In this document: in pieces, positions 34,271 to 45,439 of the stretch
How the letters are laid out: each line of letters begins with the position of its first letter
Position numbering within the stretch: the stretch's first letter is position 1
Assembly: GCF_042477335.2 (NCBI RefSeq)
Contig: NC_091262.1
Coordinates: forward strand, 71,410,001 to 71,474,000
From: Ovis canadensis
Taxonomy: Eukaryota; Chordata; Mammalia; Artiodactyla; Bovidae
Direction: 5' to 3'
DNA length: 64,000 bases
Notes under the pieces: model-generated
Told to the model about the DNA's origin: nothing
What the model saw: the letters and a program-made list of their open reading frames with translations, nothing else
Database searches by the model: none
Made by a program: the position numbers and the translations under genes

Positions 34271-35110
34271 TATTTCAACAAATAACTTATTTCAAAATAG
34301 TTTGATACTTTCAGAAAAGTTACAAAGATAGTAAAGAGAATTTTTGTTTCTTATTTAGACATTCATCATTTTTATTTACGTTTCTTTGATTTCTAGAGCA
34401 GCCGAACAGCAGCTGATGTCTTTTAGATATAGATATTTTTTTTCCTCTTGTGTTATTCAGTAGGTTCTTGTTGGCTATTCATTTTATATATAGCAGTGTG
34501 TTTATGTCAAAGCCAAACTCCCGAACTATCCCTCCCCGCCACCCTACCCCTCTGGTAACCATAATATTCGTTCTCTAAGTCTGGAGTCTGTTTCTGTTTT
34601 GTAAATAAGTTCACTTGTATCTTTTTAAGATTCTGCATATAAGCAATATCAGAATATTTGTCCTTCTCCGTTCAGAGACTCTGTATACGCACGTAGTTTC
34701 TCCTTTTAACGGCTTTCATTACCCTGGTAATTTGTCACCTCCAAGAAACCAACCTTGATATGTTACTAGTCACTACACTCTAGAGCATATTCAGATTTCA
34801 CTCTTCCACTGAGATCCTCTGTCTGTTCCAAACGCCTGTCGAGAATACCACACTACCTTTAGTTGCCAGGCCTCCTTACTCTCCTCTGGTCTTTGACAGT
34901 TTTCCAGTCTTTTCTTGTTTTTCCTGATGTTGATAGTTCTGAGGAGTGTTGGTCAGGTCTTTTGTAGAACATCCCTCAGTGTGAATTAACCTAGTGTTTT
35001 GCTCAGACTAGACTGGATTATGGGTTCTGAGGACGTGAAGCCCCCTTGTCGTTACATCGTATCAGAGACACACGCCATCAACGTGACTGATCCCTGATAC
35101 TAACATTGAC
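34271..35110. mobile_element. Old L1M-like relic interrupted by a younger L1 3' end
   Basis: Old 3' UTR-like blocks (TTTTCCAGTCTTTTCTTGTT, ACATCCCTCAGTGTGAATT) flank a reverse younger L1 tail at about 34440-34720 (CAGTAGGTTCTTGTTGGCTA). Confidence 0.6.
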
Positions 35111-35121
35111 CGAGCAAGATA

Positions 35122-35342
35122 GTCCTGGTGGGCTGCAGTCCATGGGGTCGCTAAGAGTCGGACACAACTGAGCGACTTCGCTTTCACTTTTCACTTTCAT
35201 GCCTTGGAGAAGGAAATGGCAACCCACTCCAGTGTTCTTGCCTGGAGAATCCCAGGGACGGGGGAGCCTGGTGGGCTGCCGTCTATGGGGTCGCACAGAG
35301 TCGGACACGACTGAAGCGACTTAGCAGCAGCAGCAGCAGCAA
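35122..35342 (+). mobile_element. Bov-A2-type dimeric SINE with (GCA)n tail
   Basis: Two Bov-A units in tandem are joined by a CTTTCACTTTTCACTTTC linker. The AGCAGCAGCAGCAGCAGC run is the tail. Confidence 0.88.
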
Positions 35343-35489
35343 TGTTTATGTCAGAACGCCTTAAGGAAAGCTCTCTGGAGTCAGACTTTGTACCTCCCCC
35401 ATCCTCTGGTCACTGAATCTTTGAGTCTCAATCCTCTCATCCAGAAAAGAGAGGAAGTGATGAAATGTTTTTCACAAAACTTAACAAAG

Positions 35490-35700
35490 CAGCACACAGT
35501 TGATTAAGATCAAGGACTTGAAATAGTATAAATCCTGACACTGCCACTTATTAGTTAGGAAACCCTGGGCAAGTTACTTGACTTCTCTTTGCCTCTCCTT
35601 CATCTGTAAATTGGGAAAACAAAAGGCTTTGCTTTCAGTATTGCTGGAGGACCAAATGCATTCAGTGGTGTTTAGTTCTTAGTCCACACAAGTGTTCAAA
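35490..35700 (+). mobile_element. MIR SINE
   Basis: CTGACACTGCCACTTATTAG, GGGCAAGTTACTTGACTTCT and CATCTGTAAATTGGG. Confidence 0.82.
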
Positions 35701-35989
35701 GTCAGTTATTATTATTGACTGGGTAGATCTCCGCGGCTGGGCTTATAACCTCAATTTAATTATACGATCACTCCCCTCCATCTCAATGCCTCACATACAG
35801 GAGGGGTGCAACATTTATTAACACCTATGTGTGCACACATTCACAATGTCTGTCAGCAAAACACAGCTAATACCACTTCCTAAGGTGGCGAACAAACGAC
35901 TATACGCATATAAACAAGATCAGGGTTACATCTCTGATTTTATCCAGAGTCTATGTGTCATCTCCTGTTTAGCTTCTTTCTCCTCACTT
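35701..35989. other. Unique sequence
   Basis: Nothing recognised. Confidence 0.3.
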
Positions 35990-36158
35990 TTGGGCTTCCT
36001 TGGTGGCTCGGATAGTAAAGAATCGGGTTGGATACCTGGACTGGGAAGATATTTTGAAGAAGGGAATGGCTACCCTCTTCAGTGTTTTTGACTGGAGAAT
36101 TCCATGGACAAAGGAGTCTGGCTGGCTACAGTCCATGGGGTCAACTAAGTGACAAACA
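35990..36158 (+). mobile_element. Bov-tA SINE
   Basis: Forward copy with a shortened head. Confidence 0.85.
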
Positions 36159-36527
36159 CACTTGTATTTGACACGTTAAAATTACATACATTTAAGGAAG
36201 TACAACAAGATGGTTTGATATGTGTTTAACCTTCTGTAGGGGGAACACATGTGAATTTATGAAGAATGAACACATGATATTTATTCATAACAGAAACATG
36301 GCTTTGTATCTAAACCCAAAAGTATATATCCCCAAACTGGTTCTTTGGGGGTATTTTTATTAAAGACTTTCAGTATGATCTTTCAGCAATTTTCAACTTT
36401 CATTCTTCCTTATTTTGAGACCAAATCACTAGCCCATGTCCACCCTCCCCGCTGCCCACTGTTTTCCAGGTTCTTACTCCTCATTACAGCATCCAGTTGG
36501 CAGTAGTGTTTAAGAAAGATGTTGTCT
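36159..36527. other. Unique sequence
   Basis: Nothing recognised. Confidence 0.3.
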
Positions 36528-36745
36528 AGGGACTTTCCTGGTGGTCAACGGTTTGGACTCTGTGCTCTCGCTGCTGAGGGCCTGGGTTCAACGCCTAGTC
36601 AGGGAACTAGATCCCACATGCCACAACTAAAAACAAGATCCTGAGTGCCACAACCAGAGATTTTGCATGCTGCCTGCATGCTGAACTAAGACCAGTCACA
36701 GCCAAATAAATATGTTTGTTCAGTTTGTTTGTTTTAAAAAAAGAA
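36528..36745 (+). mobile_element. CHR SINE
   Basis: GGGACTTTCCTGGTGGTCAA head, CAACTAAAAACAAGATCCTG body and an A-rich tail. Confidence 0.83.
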
Positions 36746-36760
36746 AGATGTAGTCCATCA

Positions 36761-37552
36761 GTTCAGTTCAGTTCAGTTCAGTCACTCAGTCGTGTCCGAC
36801 TGTTTGCGACCCCATGAATCGCAGCACACCAGGCCTCCCTGTCCATCACCAACTCCCGGAGTTCACTCAGACTCACATCCATGAGTCAGTGATGCCATCC
36901 AGCCATCTCATCCTCGGTCGTCCCCTTCTCCTCCTGCCCCCAATCCCTCCCAGCATCAGAGTCTTTTCCACTGAGTCAACTCTTCGCATGAGGTGGCCAA
37001 AGTACTGGAGTTTCAGCTTTAGCATCATTCCTTCCAAAGAAATCCCAGGGCTGATCTTCAGAATGGACTGGTTGGATCTCCTTGCAGTCCAAGGGACTCT
37101 CAAGAGTCTTCTCCAACACCACAGTTCAAAAGCATCAATTCTTCGGCGCTCAGCTTTCTTCACAGTCCAACTCTCACATCCATACATGACCACAGGAAAA
37201 ACCATAGCCTTGACTAGATGGACCTTAGTCGGCAAAGTAATGTCTCTGCTTTTGAATATGCTATCTAGGTAGGTCATAACTTTTCTTCCAAGGAGTAAGC
37301 GTCTTTTAATTTCACGGCTACAATCACCATCTGCAGTGATTTTGGAGCCCCCCAAAATAAAGTCTGACACTGTTTCCACTGTTTCCCCATCTATTTCCCA
37401 TGAAGTGATGGGACCGGATGCCATGATCATCGTTTTCTGAATGTTGAGCTTTAAGCCAACTTTTTCGCTCTCCTCTTTCACTTTCATCAAGAGGCTTTTT
37501 AGTTCCTCTTCACTTTCTGCCATAGAGGTGGTGTCATCTGCACATACTAATT
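36761..37552 (-). mobile_element. Young BovB 3' half with a 216-codon open frame
   Basis: The minus strand carries an uninterrupted BovB ORF2 part: [40 protein letters not shown], then [11 protein letters not shown] and [11 protein letters not shown]. The 5' truncation falls just at the YADD region. The (TTCAG)n tail is intact. It lacks the endonuclease and most RT motifs, so it is dead on arrival though little mutated. Confidence 0.94.
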
Positions 37553-38349
37553 ATTAAATGTTGTTAACAATCTGCCCAACTTCCCTTGTAAGGCTGGGTC
37601 CAGACACCCTTAGGACTGCTTCTCTTTCTTGGCAGTGGGAACAATGCAGGTCTTGCAGTAAGGCAGATGACAGAATTCTGAAACTAGTTGTTTCCCCATT
37701 TTGCAGGATTTTTACAAGGATTAAGTGAAGAAGTACATGGACCATTTAGTCTAGTCTGCCACCCAGAGGTATGCAACGATCCTGTTTTCCCTTCACCCTC
37801 CAGATTCAACACATAGATACCTTGGGACCTGCTACTTGCACTCATTTGTGCAGTCTCATTTCATTCCATTGTGCCTCAGGAGAAGGTCCCACCAGCATTC
37901 TCAGTTCGAAAACTACTCCCTACCCCTGGGCACCAGGAGGAAAGTGTCCAAGGGACTAAGTGTCCAAAGGACTGTGCAAATTGAGTGGCTTTCAGATTCA
38001 TGCTTTTGAAACACTTTGTTCAAGTGAAATTGCTCTTGGAAACTCGGTATAAACAAAATAGGTTAAAAGGTCATTTTATTCACATTTCTTTATTTTCTAA
38101 ATTCATATCTATAATTGAATTCAACTATAATTGAATGCAACCTATTAATATGACATTCACAACTGGATGCTTTGATGACACACATGAGAAATCTGGGGTT
38201 AGAGATGGCAGCTGCGAACTTACCAACCGCAGCGTTGAATTCTCCCTCTTGTTTTGATGGCATAGAATCAATAAAATTCCTATTCACACAGAAAATAAAA
38301 ACCACCGCTCATGATCTTCATGATTAATATAGGGCCAGACATACCTAAC
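37553..38349. other. Unique sequence
   Basis: No recognised gene. The frame at 38090-38305 (-) has no recognisable domain. Confidence 0.3.
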
Positions 38350-38540
38350 TGGACCTCGTTGGTGGCTCAGATCGTAAAGAATCTGCCTGCAACTCTGGAA
38401 ACCCGGGTTCGATCCCTAGATCGGAAAGAAGGGAATGTTCTTGCCTGGAGAATTCCATGGACAGAGGAGCCTGGTGGGCTACAGTCCATGGGGTTGCAAG
38501 CAGTCAGATGTGACTGAGCGACTGACAGACACACGCACAC
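38350..38540 (+). mobile_element. Bov-tA SINE
   Basis: Forward copy with an internal deletion and a CACACG-rich tail. Confidence 0.88.
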
Positions 38541-38962
38541 CTAGAAACTACCTATGACGCGTCGTCACGTGGGACAGCTACACTGGCCCCTGTTATCACA
38601 TAAGCCGGCATCTGAACGAGGTCTGATCAGCGTGTGCACCTGAGCCATGACCGGACGTCCTCTCAGAGTATCACACGTGCATAGTGATGAAACTTCTGTA
38701 CACTGTGAGTGATTAAAAAACAAATTCATGGGTGAATATAAATAGATAAATACCAGTGCTGAACTACATCCTTCTAGTCAATGACTAGAGAGACATTTAG
38801 GAGACATTACATGGGCACAGAAATGACAAAGGATTGTACTAAGAACTGCACAAACATGAGTAACTTGGCAGGACAAGATAGGTTAATGTCTATCACTGAG
38901 CATACACTGTTCTGCCTCCAGGTTCTGCTCGTTGCAGATAGCCCTTTCTGATTTCCCAAGAT
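38541..38962 (-). other. Probable former 3' UTR of MOAP1
   Basis: Non-repetitive sequence immediately downstream of the MOAP1 remnant on its strand. A TCACGTGG E-box at about 38565-38572 is noted. Confidence 0.35.
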
Positions 38963-39922
38963 TCAGGTGAAATGTCCCTCAAGTCCTGCCTGGAGGAGGG
39001 CACCCTCCTCCTCCTCTTCAGCTGCCTCTTCATCCTTTATTAGGGTCAGTAACTCTAAGAAGCCTGCCTGCGCTGGTGTTCTGTGGACTGCTTCAGCAAG
39101 GGCCTGCTCCGGGCTCACTCCAAGTCTCCTCTCTCTACAAGTTTCTGTAGTAAACGCTCCAGCCTTAGTACCTAAGCAATTTTCTCCCTCCTTCTGGTAA
39201 GTGGTCAGGTATTTGACCTGCAACTCCCAGAGCCTGCAGGCATATAGGAGTTGTGATAAAAGGATTGTTTATCTGCAAGAGTCAAATGATACCGGCTGCT
39301 GGGTCTCTGAAGCTCTCTAGCAATCGCCTTGTTTTTTCGACATCTTACATCTTTCATATCCTCATCATTTGAGTAGTATGAAGCAGCCAGGATTCAAACA
39401 CTTCTGGCTCTGGAGGATCACTACCTGAGAAAACTTTGTTTTTTCTATTTCAGGTGTTGCAGAGCAGGCTGAAGAGCCTTATGGACTGCCTGTGCCAACA
39501 AAGGGGCCCGTAGTCCTAGAATCACATCCTAATCTAGATCAAACGGTCGTTTCCATACGCAAGAGCTCTGGTAAACTTACCCAATGTCACGCCCTCCCCC
39601 TCTAAGAGTTCATTTGCTTTGCTTAAAAATTCACTATCTGGGTCAGGGGACTTAATGAGCACTCTACAGGCACCTCTACCTCCGGGTATCTCCTTAGGGA
39701 CCAGAGCATGACTTGTCTCCTCAGTAAGTCCTATTAAGGCTACATTCCTGATCTCGTCCCTCCGGGACATCCTCCCGAGGAGTCGGTACTCCCCTAAGGG
39801 GGCTACACCAGCTCGCAGATTGCTGCCACATCACAGGTCTGGGCGATGCCGGCAACCAACGGCGCTTTCCGCGAGTTCACATCCATCCCCCTACACCAGT
39901 CTCCTAAGAGCCTCAGCGCCAG
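38963..39922 (-). pseudogene. MOAP1: Decayed MOAP1 (modulator of apoptosis 1; PNMA-family, domesticated Gag)
   Basis: Minus-strand translation shows clear MOAP1 similarity along the interval: an N-terminal block resembling human MTLRLLEDWCRGMDMNPRK, then [20 protein letters not shown], and a C-terminal block LQVKYLTTYQK through LLTLIKDEEAAEEEE to the end of the protein. Human MOAP1 has 351 residues in one coding exon and lies head-to-head with LYSET, which is the position found here. The copy is shorter than the human ORF and is broken in several places, so I call it a non-functional remnant. MOAP1 is a BAX-binding adaptor descended from a Ty3-type Gag. An assembly error or a functional copy elsewhere remains possible. 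Confidence 0.85.
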
Positions 39923-40039
39923 GGTGCCCCAAACAAGATTTAAATTCCAATTTTTCCCACACCATTGACACCACCGCAATTCACAGTATTCCTCCGCGGT
40001 ACTAGAGTTAAGTCTGGTTAATGTCCGAGTTTCCGACGG

Positions 40040-40975
40040 GCTGCGAGGTCGAGGCAGTCAGGTCAGTTTGAAATGTCAATGAATGACCCGAGACTCGAGC
40101 CCGGAGAAGGCCCGCGCACCCGCGCCTGCGGCCAGCCCCACTGCGGCAAGCAGTCACCGGAGCCTCTCGGGGCCTCGGATCTAGCTGTCTGTGTGAGTCC
40201 ATCGCCGGCAGCCGAGGCACCAGGGCCTGCTCGCGACGCTTCCCGGACCGCCAGGCCCGAGGAACGGGAGGGGCGGCCTCTTCTCCACTCGATGCACACC
40301 CAAGGGGGATACCAGAGGCGCGCCGGGGGAACAGCTGACTGCCCGACGCTGCGGGGCTTTCCGCAGGGCGGAACAGCTGGGGACCAGAGCCACGAGAGAA
40401 GCACCAGGGCGAAGCTTCGAGGAGGGCTGAAGCGGCCAGGCTCGGACGGCAGCCCACCAGAAGAGGGTCTTTGCCACCACCCGCACCTCCTCAACTTAAG
40501 CCAGCCAGACAGCTGGAGCCGATTGGAGAGCGCTGGAGGAGGCGGCGCCGCGGCCTGACGTCAGGGGGAGGGCCGGGTCTTTCGGGGGCGGGGCATGCGC
40601 GCTTCCGGCCCGAGCCGGAAGCCCCGAGTGTGGCAGCATCCGGGACGGCGGGCAGGCGGGCCAGCCCGGACAGGAGGTGAGACCCGGGACCTGCCCAGCT
40701 CTGCAGCCTCGCCCGGTAGCCGCTGCCCGGCACTGGGCTCTCGGTGCTGCAAGGCGGAGAGGCCCGGGTCTGGCGCCGCCTGCGCAGCCCTGGTCGCGTC
40801 GCGGCCGGCGGTGCCTGCTGCGCGACAGGGGGCGGGGCCGGCTGCAGGGAAGGCCCAGGTGTCGGGGGAAGCCTCCCGGCTGGGCCGACCGCCACAGCCA
40901 CAGGCTGGGGCTCGGGCAGCAACAACGGGGGCCAGCCCGCCGCGTGACCGGCTGCAGTCACGCTGTGCTTAATCA
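40040..40975. promoter_or_regulatory. CpG island promoter of LYSET (ancestrally shared with MOAP1)
   Basis: Very GC- and CpG-rich block. It contains a CCAAT box on the minus strand (40522-40526), a full CRE palindrome TGACGTCA (40556-40563), a GC box near 40585-40593, an NRF1-like GCATGCGCGC (40593-40602) and an inverted ETS pair CTTCCGGC / GCCGGAAG (40602-40609 and 40614-40621). A splice donor at 40677 suggests a short noncoding first exon, so LYSET transcription probably begins near 40600. Confidence 0.8.
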
Positions 40976-41065
40976 CACTTAGTCTTTGCTCCAGGCTGGC
41001 CGTGCTCACCATTCTCCCAGCCGGTGACCCCGGGGGATTTCTTTTATGGTGGCTTTTTCTCTGAA

Positions 41066-41145
41066 ATGCCAAAGCCACCCGATTATTCAGAACTGAGTGA
41101 CTCTTTAACGCTTGCCGTGGGAACAGGAAGATTTTCGGGACCACT
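41066..41145 (+). CDS. LYSET: LYSET coding exon 1
   Basis: Encodes residues 1-26 plus two bases of codon 27. The start ATG at 41066 opens the human-like MPKPPDYSEL sequence. The exon ends at a consensus GTAAGT donor. An acceptor-like CCAG at 40991-40994 suggests the exon begins at 40995 with about 70 bases of 5' UTR. Confidence 0.93.
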
Positions 41146-41978
41146 GTAAGTGTTAAGAGTTACTGTCTTAACTTGGGGGCTCCGACATAGGTTAAACTTG
41201 AAGAACCAAGCGTTCATGTCTGCAGCAATACTGTTAAATCAGGAAGTATTTGAACTGTTAACAGTGAAATGTTCCGTAGGAAATGAATTTAATTATAGTT
41301 TAAGGGGGGTTGTACTGGACCTGTTTAAGTCAGATATAGTGATTTATATGTGGGCTTCAATAAAAAGCCTGCTCAATATATAATTAAACTTTATCATATC
41401 TATTACATAAAACGACCTGTAAGTTGTTTACATTTCTTAATAGATGTAAATTTAGTTATTTAAAACCTCAAATGGGGTATTTTAGAGCTCATTGGGGGAA
41501 AAAAAGTACATTTGGAATACTTACCATGACAGCGTTACTAGACCCTAACTTGTTTCTAACTGGCAGGCACAGAGCATGGAGAATGATGAATTTCCGTCAG
41601 CGGATGGGATGGATCGGAGTGGGACTCTATCTATTAGCAAGTGCAGCAGCATTTTACTACGTTTTTGAAATCAATGAGACTTACAACAGGCTGGCCTTGG
41701 AACACATTCAACAGCACCCAGAGGAGCCCCTTGAAGGAACCTCGTGGACACACTCCTTGAAAACTCGGTTGCTCTCCCTGCCTTTTTGGTTCTGGACAAT
41801 TGTTTTTCTCATACCTTACTTACAGATGTTTTTATTCCTTTACTCTTGTACAAGAGCTGACCCCAAAACGGTGGGCTACTGTATTATCCCCATATGCTTG
41901 GCAGTTCTATGCAATCGCCACCAAGCATTTGTCAAGGCTTCTAATCAGATCAGCAGACTACAACTGATTGACACATAA
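41066..41978 (+). CDS. LYSET: LYSET (TMEM251), lysosomal enzyme trafficking factor, complete, two coding exons
   Basis: Golgi membrane protein that retains and stabilises GlcNAc-1-phosphotransferase (GNPTAB/G), and so is needed for mannose-6-phosphate tagging of lysosomal hydrolases (known for the family). The CDS is 41066-41145 joined to 41567-41978. The donor is GTAAGT at 41146, the acceptor AG is at 41565-41566, and codon 27 (Leu) is split. The 163-residue product starts MPKPPDYSELSDSL and ends SRLQLIDT, the same length and nearly the same sequence as the human long form as I recall it. Two hydrophobic helices are visible, at about residues 41-60 and 98-120, with an N-E-T sequon at residue 63 just after the first. 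Met33/Met34 match the start of the human short isoform. A 5' noncoding exon probably ends at 40676, and the second exon probably starts at 40995. The CpG-island promoter faces the decayed MOAP1. Confidence 0.96.
41567..41978 (+). CDS. LYSET: LYSET coding exon 2 (most of the protein)
   Basis: Encodes residues 27-163, with both membrane helices and the conserved tail NRHQAFVKASNQISR, and stops at TAA 41976-41978. The reading frame is also open upstream through the intron back to 41424, so a retained intron or alternative first exon would add residues in frame. Confidence 0.95.
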
Positions 41979-43004
41979 AATCTGACATCATTTTTTCCTT
42001 ACAAGTACAAAACTGCCAGTATGATATGGAACCTGATCACAAGACTGCAGTTTCTTCACAGATCTCAGGAAGTTGTGGTGGGGCAGAAGCTTTTTAAAGA
42101 ATGTGGCTAGGGGGCTAACTTTATCTGAATAATGACTTTTTAGGTAAAGACTGAGAATCAGTACAAAATCATGTGGATGACTTCAGATTTTGGAAGTAAA
42201 ATTTTATCTGTTATTTGCATTCCTTAGAAACTTGAATAAGTACCTGGACTCATACTTTTATTTTACTGTGCAACATAGTGATAAGTCAGGAAATTTTCCT
42301 TTGGGGAAAAATGAATATGAACATTTCCATTGTGCTTAATGTAAGAAGGTCCAAACATGGTCATAAAATTTAAATTTTATACAATTATTTGGCTTGCTTT
42401 AAAATTCTTCAAACTACAACACCAGTTCATCCCATTGTAGCTAAGGCACTATGCTCGTTTGCTATCAGCTTGTGAGAAATTGGTATGAAGTTATTGAGGC
42501 GATGGGTGTCTTGAGAAGCAAAATGTCTTCCTTTTGGTAATGCTGCGGGCGCTATTAGCTAGAATTATTAATGCAATTGAAAAAAAAACTACTTGGGAAA
42601 AGACTAAATGTTTGAAAGCTGAGCAATCTAACACACAGAAAATGGAAACAAGGTGTTCAATGAAAACATTCCAATCCCTGTCAGATGTGTGCTAAGCGAT
42701 GCTCTCAAGTCACCATCCCTCTGATTTTCTTTTCTGCCTAAAGTCTAGTCTTCAGGCAATAGGTTAACTGCATGAAGATGTGACCCCTGTACTGCCTCTT
42801 TTGCGTCTGTACTCACTACCTCATGTCTGGCAACAATACAAATAACTGAAAAATGGAAAACTAGATTTTAGGATTTTTTTTTCTTTTTTTTCTGGGTGCG
42901 ATCAAGATATATTTTTATAGTTACATCATCAATACCAGAGAAATGTTTTACACTGATTTTTAATAAGAATCATAACATTTTTTGGTGCTTCTCTTGGGCT
43001 CTAT
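41979..43004 (+). other. LYSET 3' flank / probable 3' UTR
   Basis: AT-rich unique sequence with no recognisable young repeat. The first AATAAA I see downstream of the stop is at 43252-43257, which would give a 3' UTR of about 1.3 kb. The true cleavage site cannot be set by eye. Confidence 0.4.
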
Positions 43005-43205
43005 TTTAAGAGCTTTAATGTGAGTCAACTCATGTAGTCCTCCAACAGCCCTATAAGATAAGTTATTATCATCCAGATTTTACAGATAAGGACAGTGAGC
43101 TGAAGTTCTGTAACTTGCTGAAGGTCACATAGCCAAGAAGCAAAGCCAGCGCCTAACCCGGCATCTGATGCCTTTATTCCTAATCCCTGAGCTGTAGGGC
43201 TTCTC
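43005..43205 (-). mobile_element. MIR SINE
   Basis: TCAACTCATGTAGTCCTCCA, GATTTTACAGATAAGGACAG and CTTGCTGAAGGTCACATAGC. Confidence 0.85.
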
Positions 43206-43574
43206 ACAGATGACATGTTTCAGCACTGGGTACTGTCTGCCTAACCATGCTAATAAATGGAAAAGAACTGAAGAAAGGTTTTTCTCAATTTGTATGAGCT
43301 ACTGAAAATCAAAGTCTTCAAGCAGCTTTAAGTAAAGTGTGACCAGAATGGAAGGCTGGGCATTCCATAGGAAGCTTTTACTTGAAAGATAAAGCAGGTG
43401 TCCTTGTAACTCAGGAGAGGCACAATCAGAGTCTTCTCCAGTAATCTCATTTCTCTCCTTTACTACTTCCAAAGGTCTAGTTACTGAAATGTTTTTTGCT
43501 ACAAGACACTGAAACACTGAGTCTTCAAATTAAGTAACAGTTTGAAATACCTGTTTTTGCAAGGGACAGGTAAC
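43206..43574. other. Unique sequence
   Basis: Contains the AATAAA at 43252 proposed for LYSET. Otherwise nothing is recognised. Confidence 0.3.
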
Positions 43575-43850
43575 CAAATCACTTGCATCTTTTGAGTACT
43601 TACTGAAAGTATGCATGGCTGCAGGCAGATTCCGGAGATATACGATTCATGCTGCATGAGAGTTCTATGATGCAAGTATGTGTTGGTACTAATACCACTT
43701 TACAGAAGAGGAAAACGAGGATGCCTGAGGCACACAGAATTAATAACTTGCTGTTGGTCATACCACTAGTGGAAGAGCCAGGATTTGAACCCAGGATATC
43801 TGGCTTCAGATCTCCAGCTATATCATTCTACTATGCTGCTTTATAAAGGA
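43575..43850 (-). mobile_element. MIR SINE
   Basis: CCACTTTACAGAAGAGGAAA, GCCAGGATTTGAACCCAGGA and the tail TTCTACTATGCTGC. Confidence 0.85.
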
Positions 43851-44054
43851 CATAATTTAAGAAAAGTCATTGCACAGTTTCTTGCTTTATTTGATTTGTC
43901 CTGAGGCAGTGCGAGTTTGGAAATCGTTTAAGAACATTATTTCCATCACTTTTTGTCTTACAAATGATGTAATGAAAGGTTTGTGAGTTTGCTATTGTCT
44001 TGTAAAGTAGTAATTCCTTATTTTATGGAGGGAGACTTTCTTAGACTTCAAATT

Positions 44055-44180
44055 CTAGTAAACTCTCCCACATACTGCAACTAGAGAGTAGCCCGTTTGC
44101 CGCAACTAGAGAAAAGCCCATGCAGCAACTGAAGACCCTGCACAGCCAAAAATAAATACAGTCATTAAAAACAAAACAAA
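44055..44180 (+). mobile_element. CHR-2-type SINE, 3' part only
   Basis: CAACTAGAGAGTAGCCC, GACCCTGCACAGCC and AATAAATAC. Confidence 0.75.
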
Positions 44181-44734
44181 ACACTAGTTTTAAAGGGAAA
44201 AATGTGATTCCCTTAGAATTTGATTCTACTTCAAACAAAGCTTTCATAATTAAAAAGCTTTTCTTTGGGGAAGTGGAATCATCAGATAAAGTGCTCTGAA
44301 GTGACAGCACCCAGAAAATAATCAAACCTGTATGTTTGTTCACCATGTTAAACAGGTGTGGCGAGGCCCAGCGCCAGGCAGGAGGACACAGGAAGCAGGA
44401 GGTGAGCCCAGTGGCAACATCCCCAGTCCTGAGCTGCTCCTGTAGTAGTTTAGAATGGATCTGGGCACTAAGCACTGGGAGCAGCAGGCCGGGCATGTCA
44501 GGTCCCTCAGTGGCAGGGATGTCAGTGTAGACAGGGCCACGCCAGGTAGACTGCAGACAGCTGCCAGCCCAAGCTCACGGTGGGGAACGAGATGTCTGTA
44601 TTTTCTGACTCCTATTGTCCAGTCTATCCTGAATGTACTTCTGTCAGGCTTCTGTCTCTGACTATCAAAGTCGCTCTCTTGTCAACAGCGTGCCCGTCAT
44701 TCACATGTAACTAAACCCAGCGATCAAGTCTCAG
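44181..44734. other. Unique sequence
   Basis: Open frames on both strands, with no recognised gene. Confidence 0.3.
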
Positions 44735-44862
44735 TCTTCACATTTTTTTGGCCTTGCCACTCCTTGGGGGAATCTTGGTTCCCTAACCAGAGACTGAACC
44801 TACACCCTTGGCACTGAAAGCATGGAATCCTAACCACTGGACCACCAGGGAACTCCCCCTCA
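44735..44862 (-). mobile_element. CHR SINE
   Basis: TTTTTTGGCCTTGCCACTCC to CTGGACCACCAGGGAACTCC. Confidence 0.87.
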
Positions 44863-45439
44863 AATTACTTTTGGACACACCCCCTTGTCCTTGAAGTATT
44901 TTCTTCTGTTGGCTTCTGGAACGGTACTGCTCAATAGAATTTTAGTGATCATGGAAACGTCCTCTATCTGTCCTGTCCCTGTCAACAGCCAGAAGCCACG
45001 TGAAACGAGCCCTTGAGATGCGGCCAGGGTGACTGAGGAACTGAATTTTACATTTTAACTCAGCAGCCGCATGTGGCTAAATAGCCCAATTCTAGATACT
45101 TTCCTATTAGTTTTTTGCCTCACCTGCTTTTCCTATGCCTTTTGCTGGTTCCTTTTTAGGGCATCTACTCAATTTCTAAGAGATGGCGCCACGTTCTTTT
45201 CTGCTCCCTTGTCATCTCATCCAGGCTCATGGCTTTAAAACCCAAATTTCTTTCCTGAGCTCCAGTCTTGAATAGCTAACCACCTACCTGATACCTACTA
45301 AGGTATCTTACCAGGCACCTGCAATTTAACCTATTGAAAGATAAGCTGCTGATCTCTCCAACCACCAAAATCTGCTCAAGTCCCCTAGAAGTCTACTATT
45401 AAACACGTGGTGAGGGATCATTTAAAAATGTTACTCTTC
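44863..45439. other. Unique / old-repeat sequence
   Basis: Carries TGCTCAATAGAATTTTAGTG and AGCAGCCGCATGTGGCTAA, which look like parts of an old interspersed repeat of uncertain family. Confidence 0.35.

Noticed and set aside
36873-37523. 216-codon minus-strand frame that could be mistaken for a host gene
   Set aside because: It is the C-terminal part of BovB ORF2.
40491-41144. 217-codon minus-strand open frame across the LYSET CpG island
   Set aside because: It is an effect of high GC content, being antisense to the promoter and to LYSET exon 1. Its Pro/Arg/Ala-rich product has no domain.
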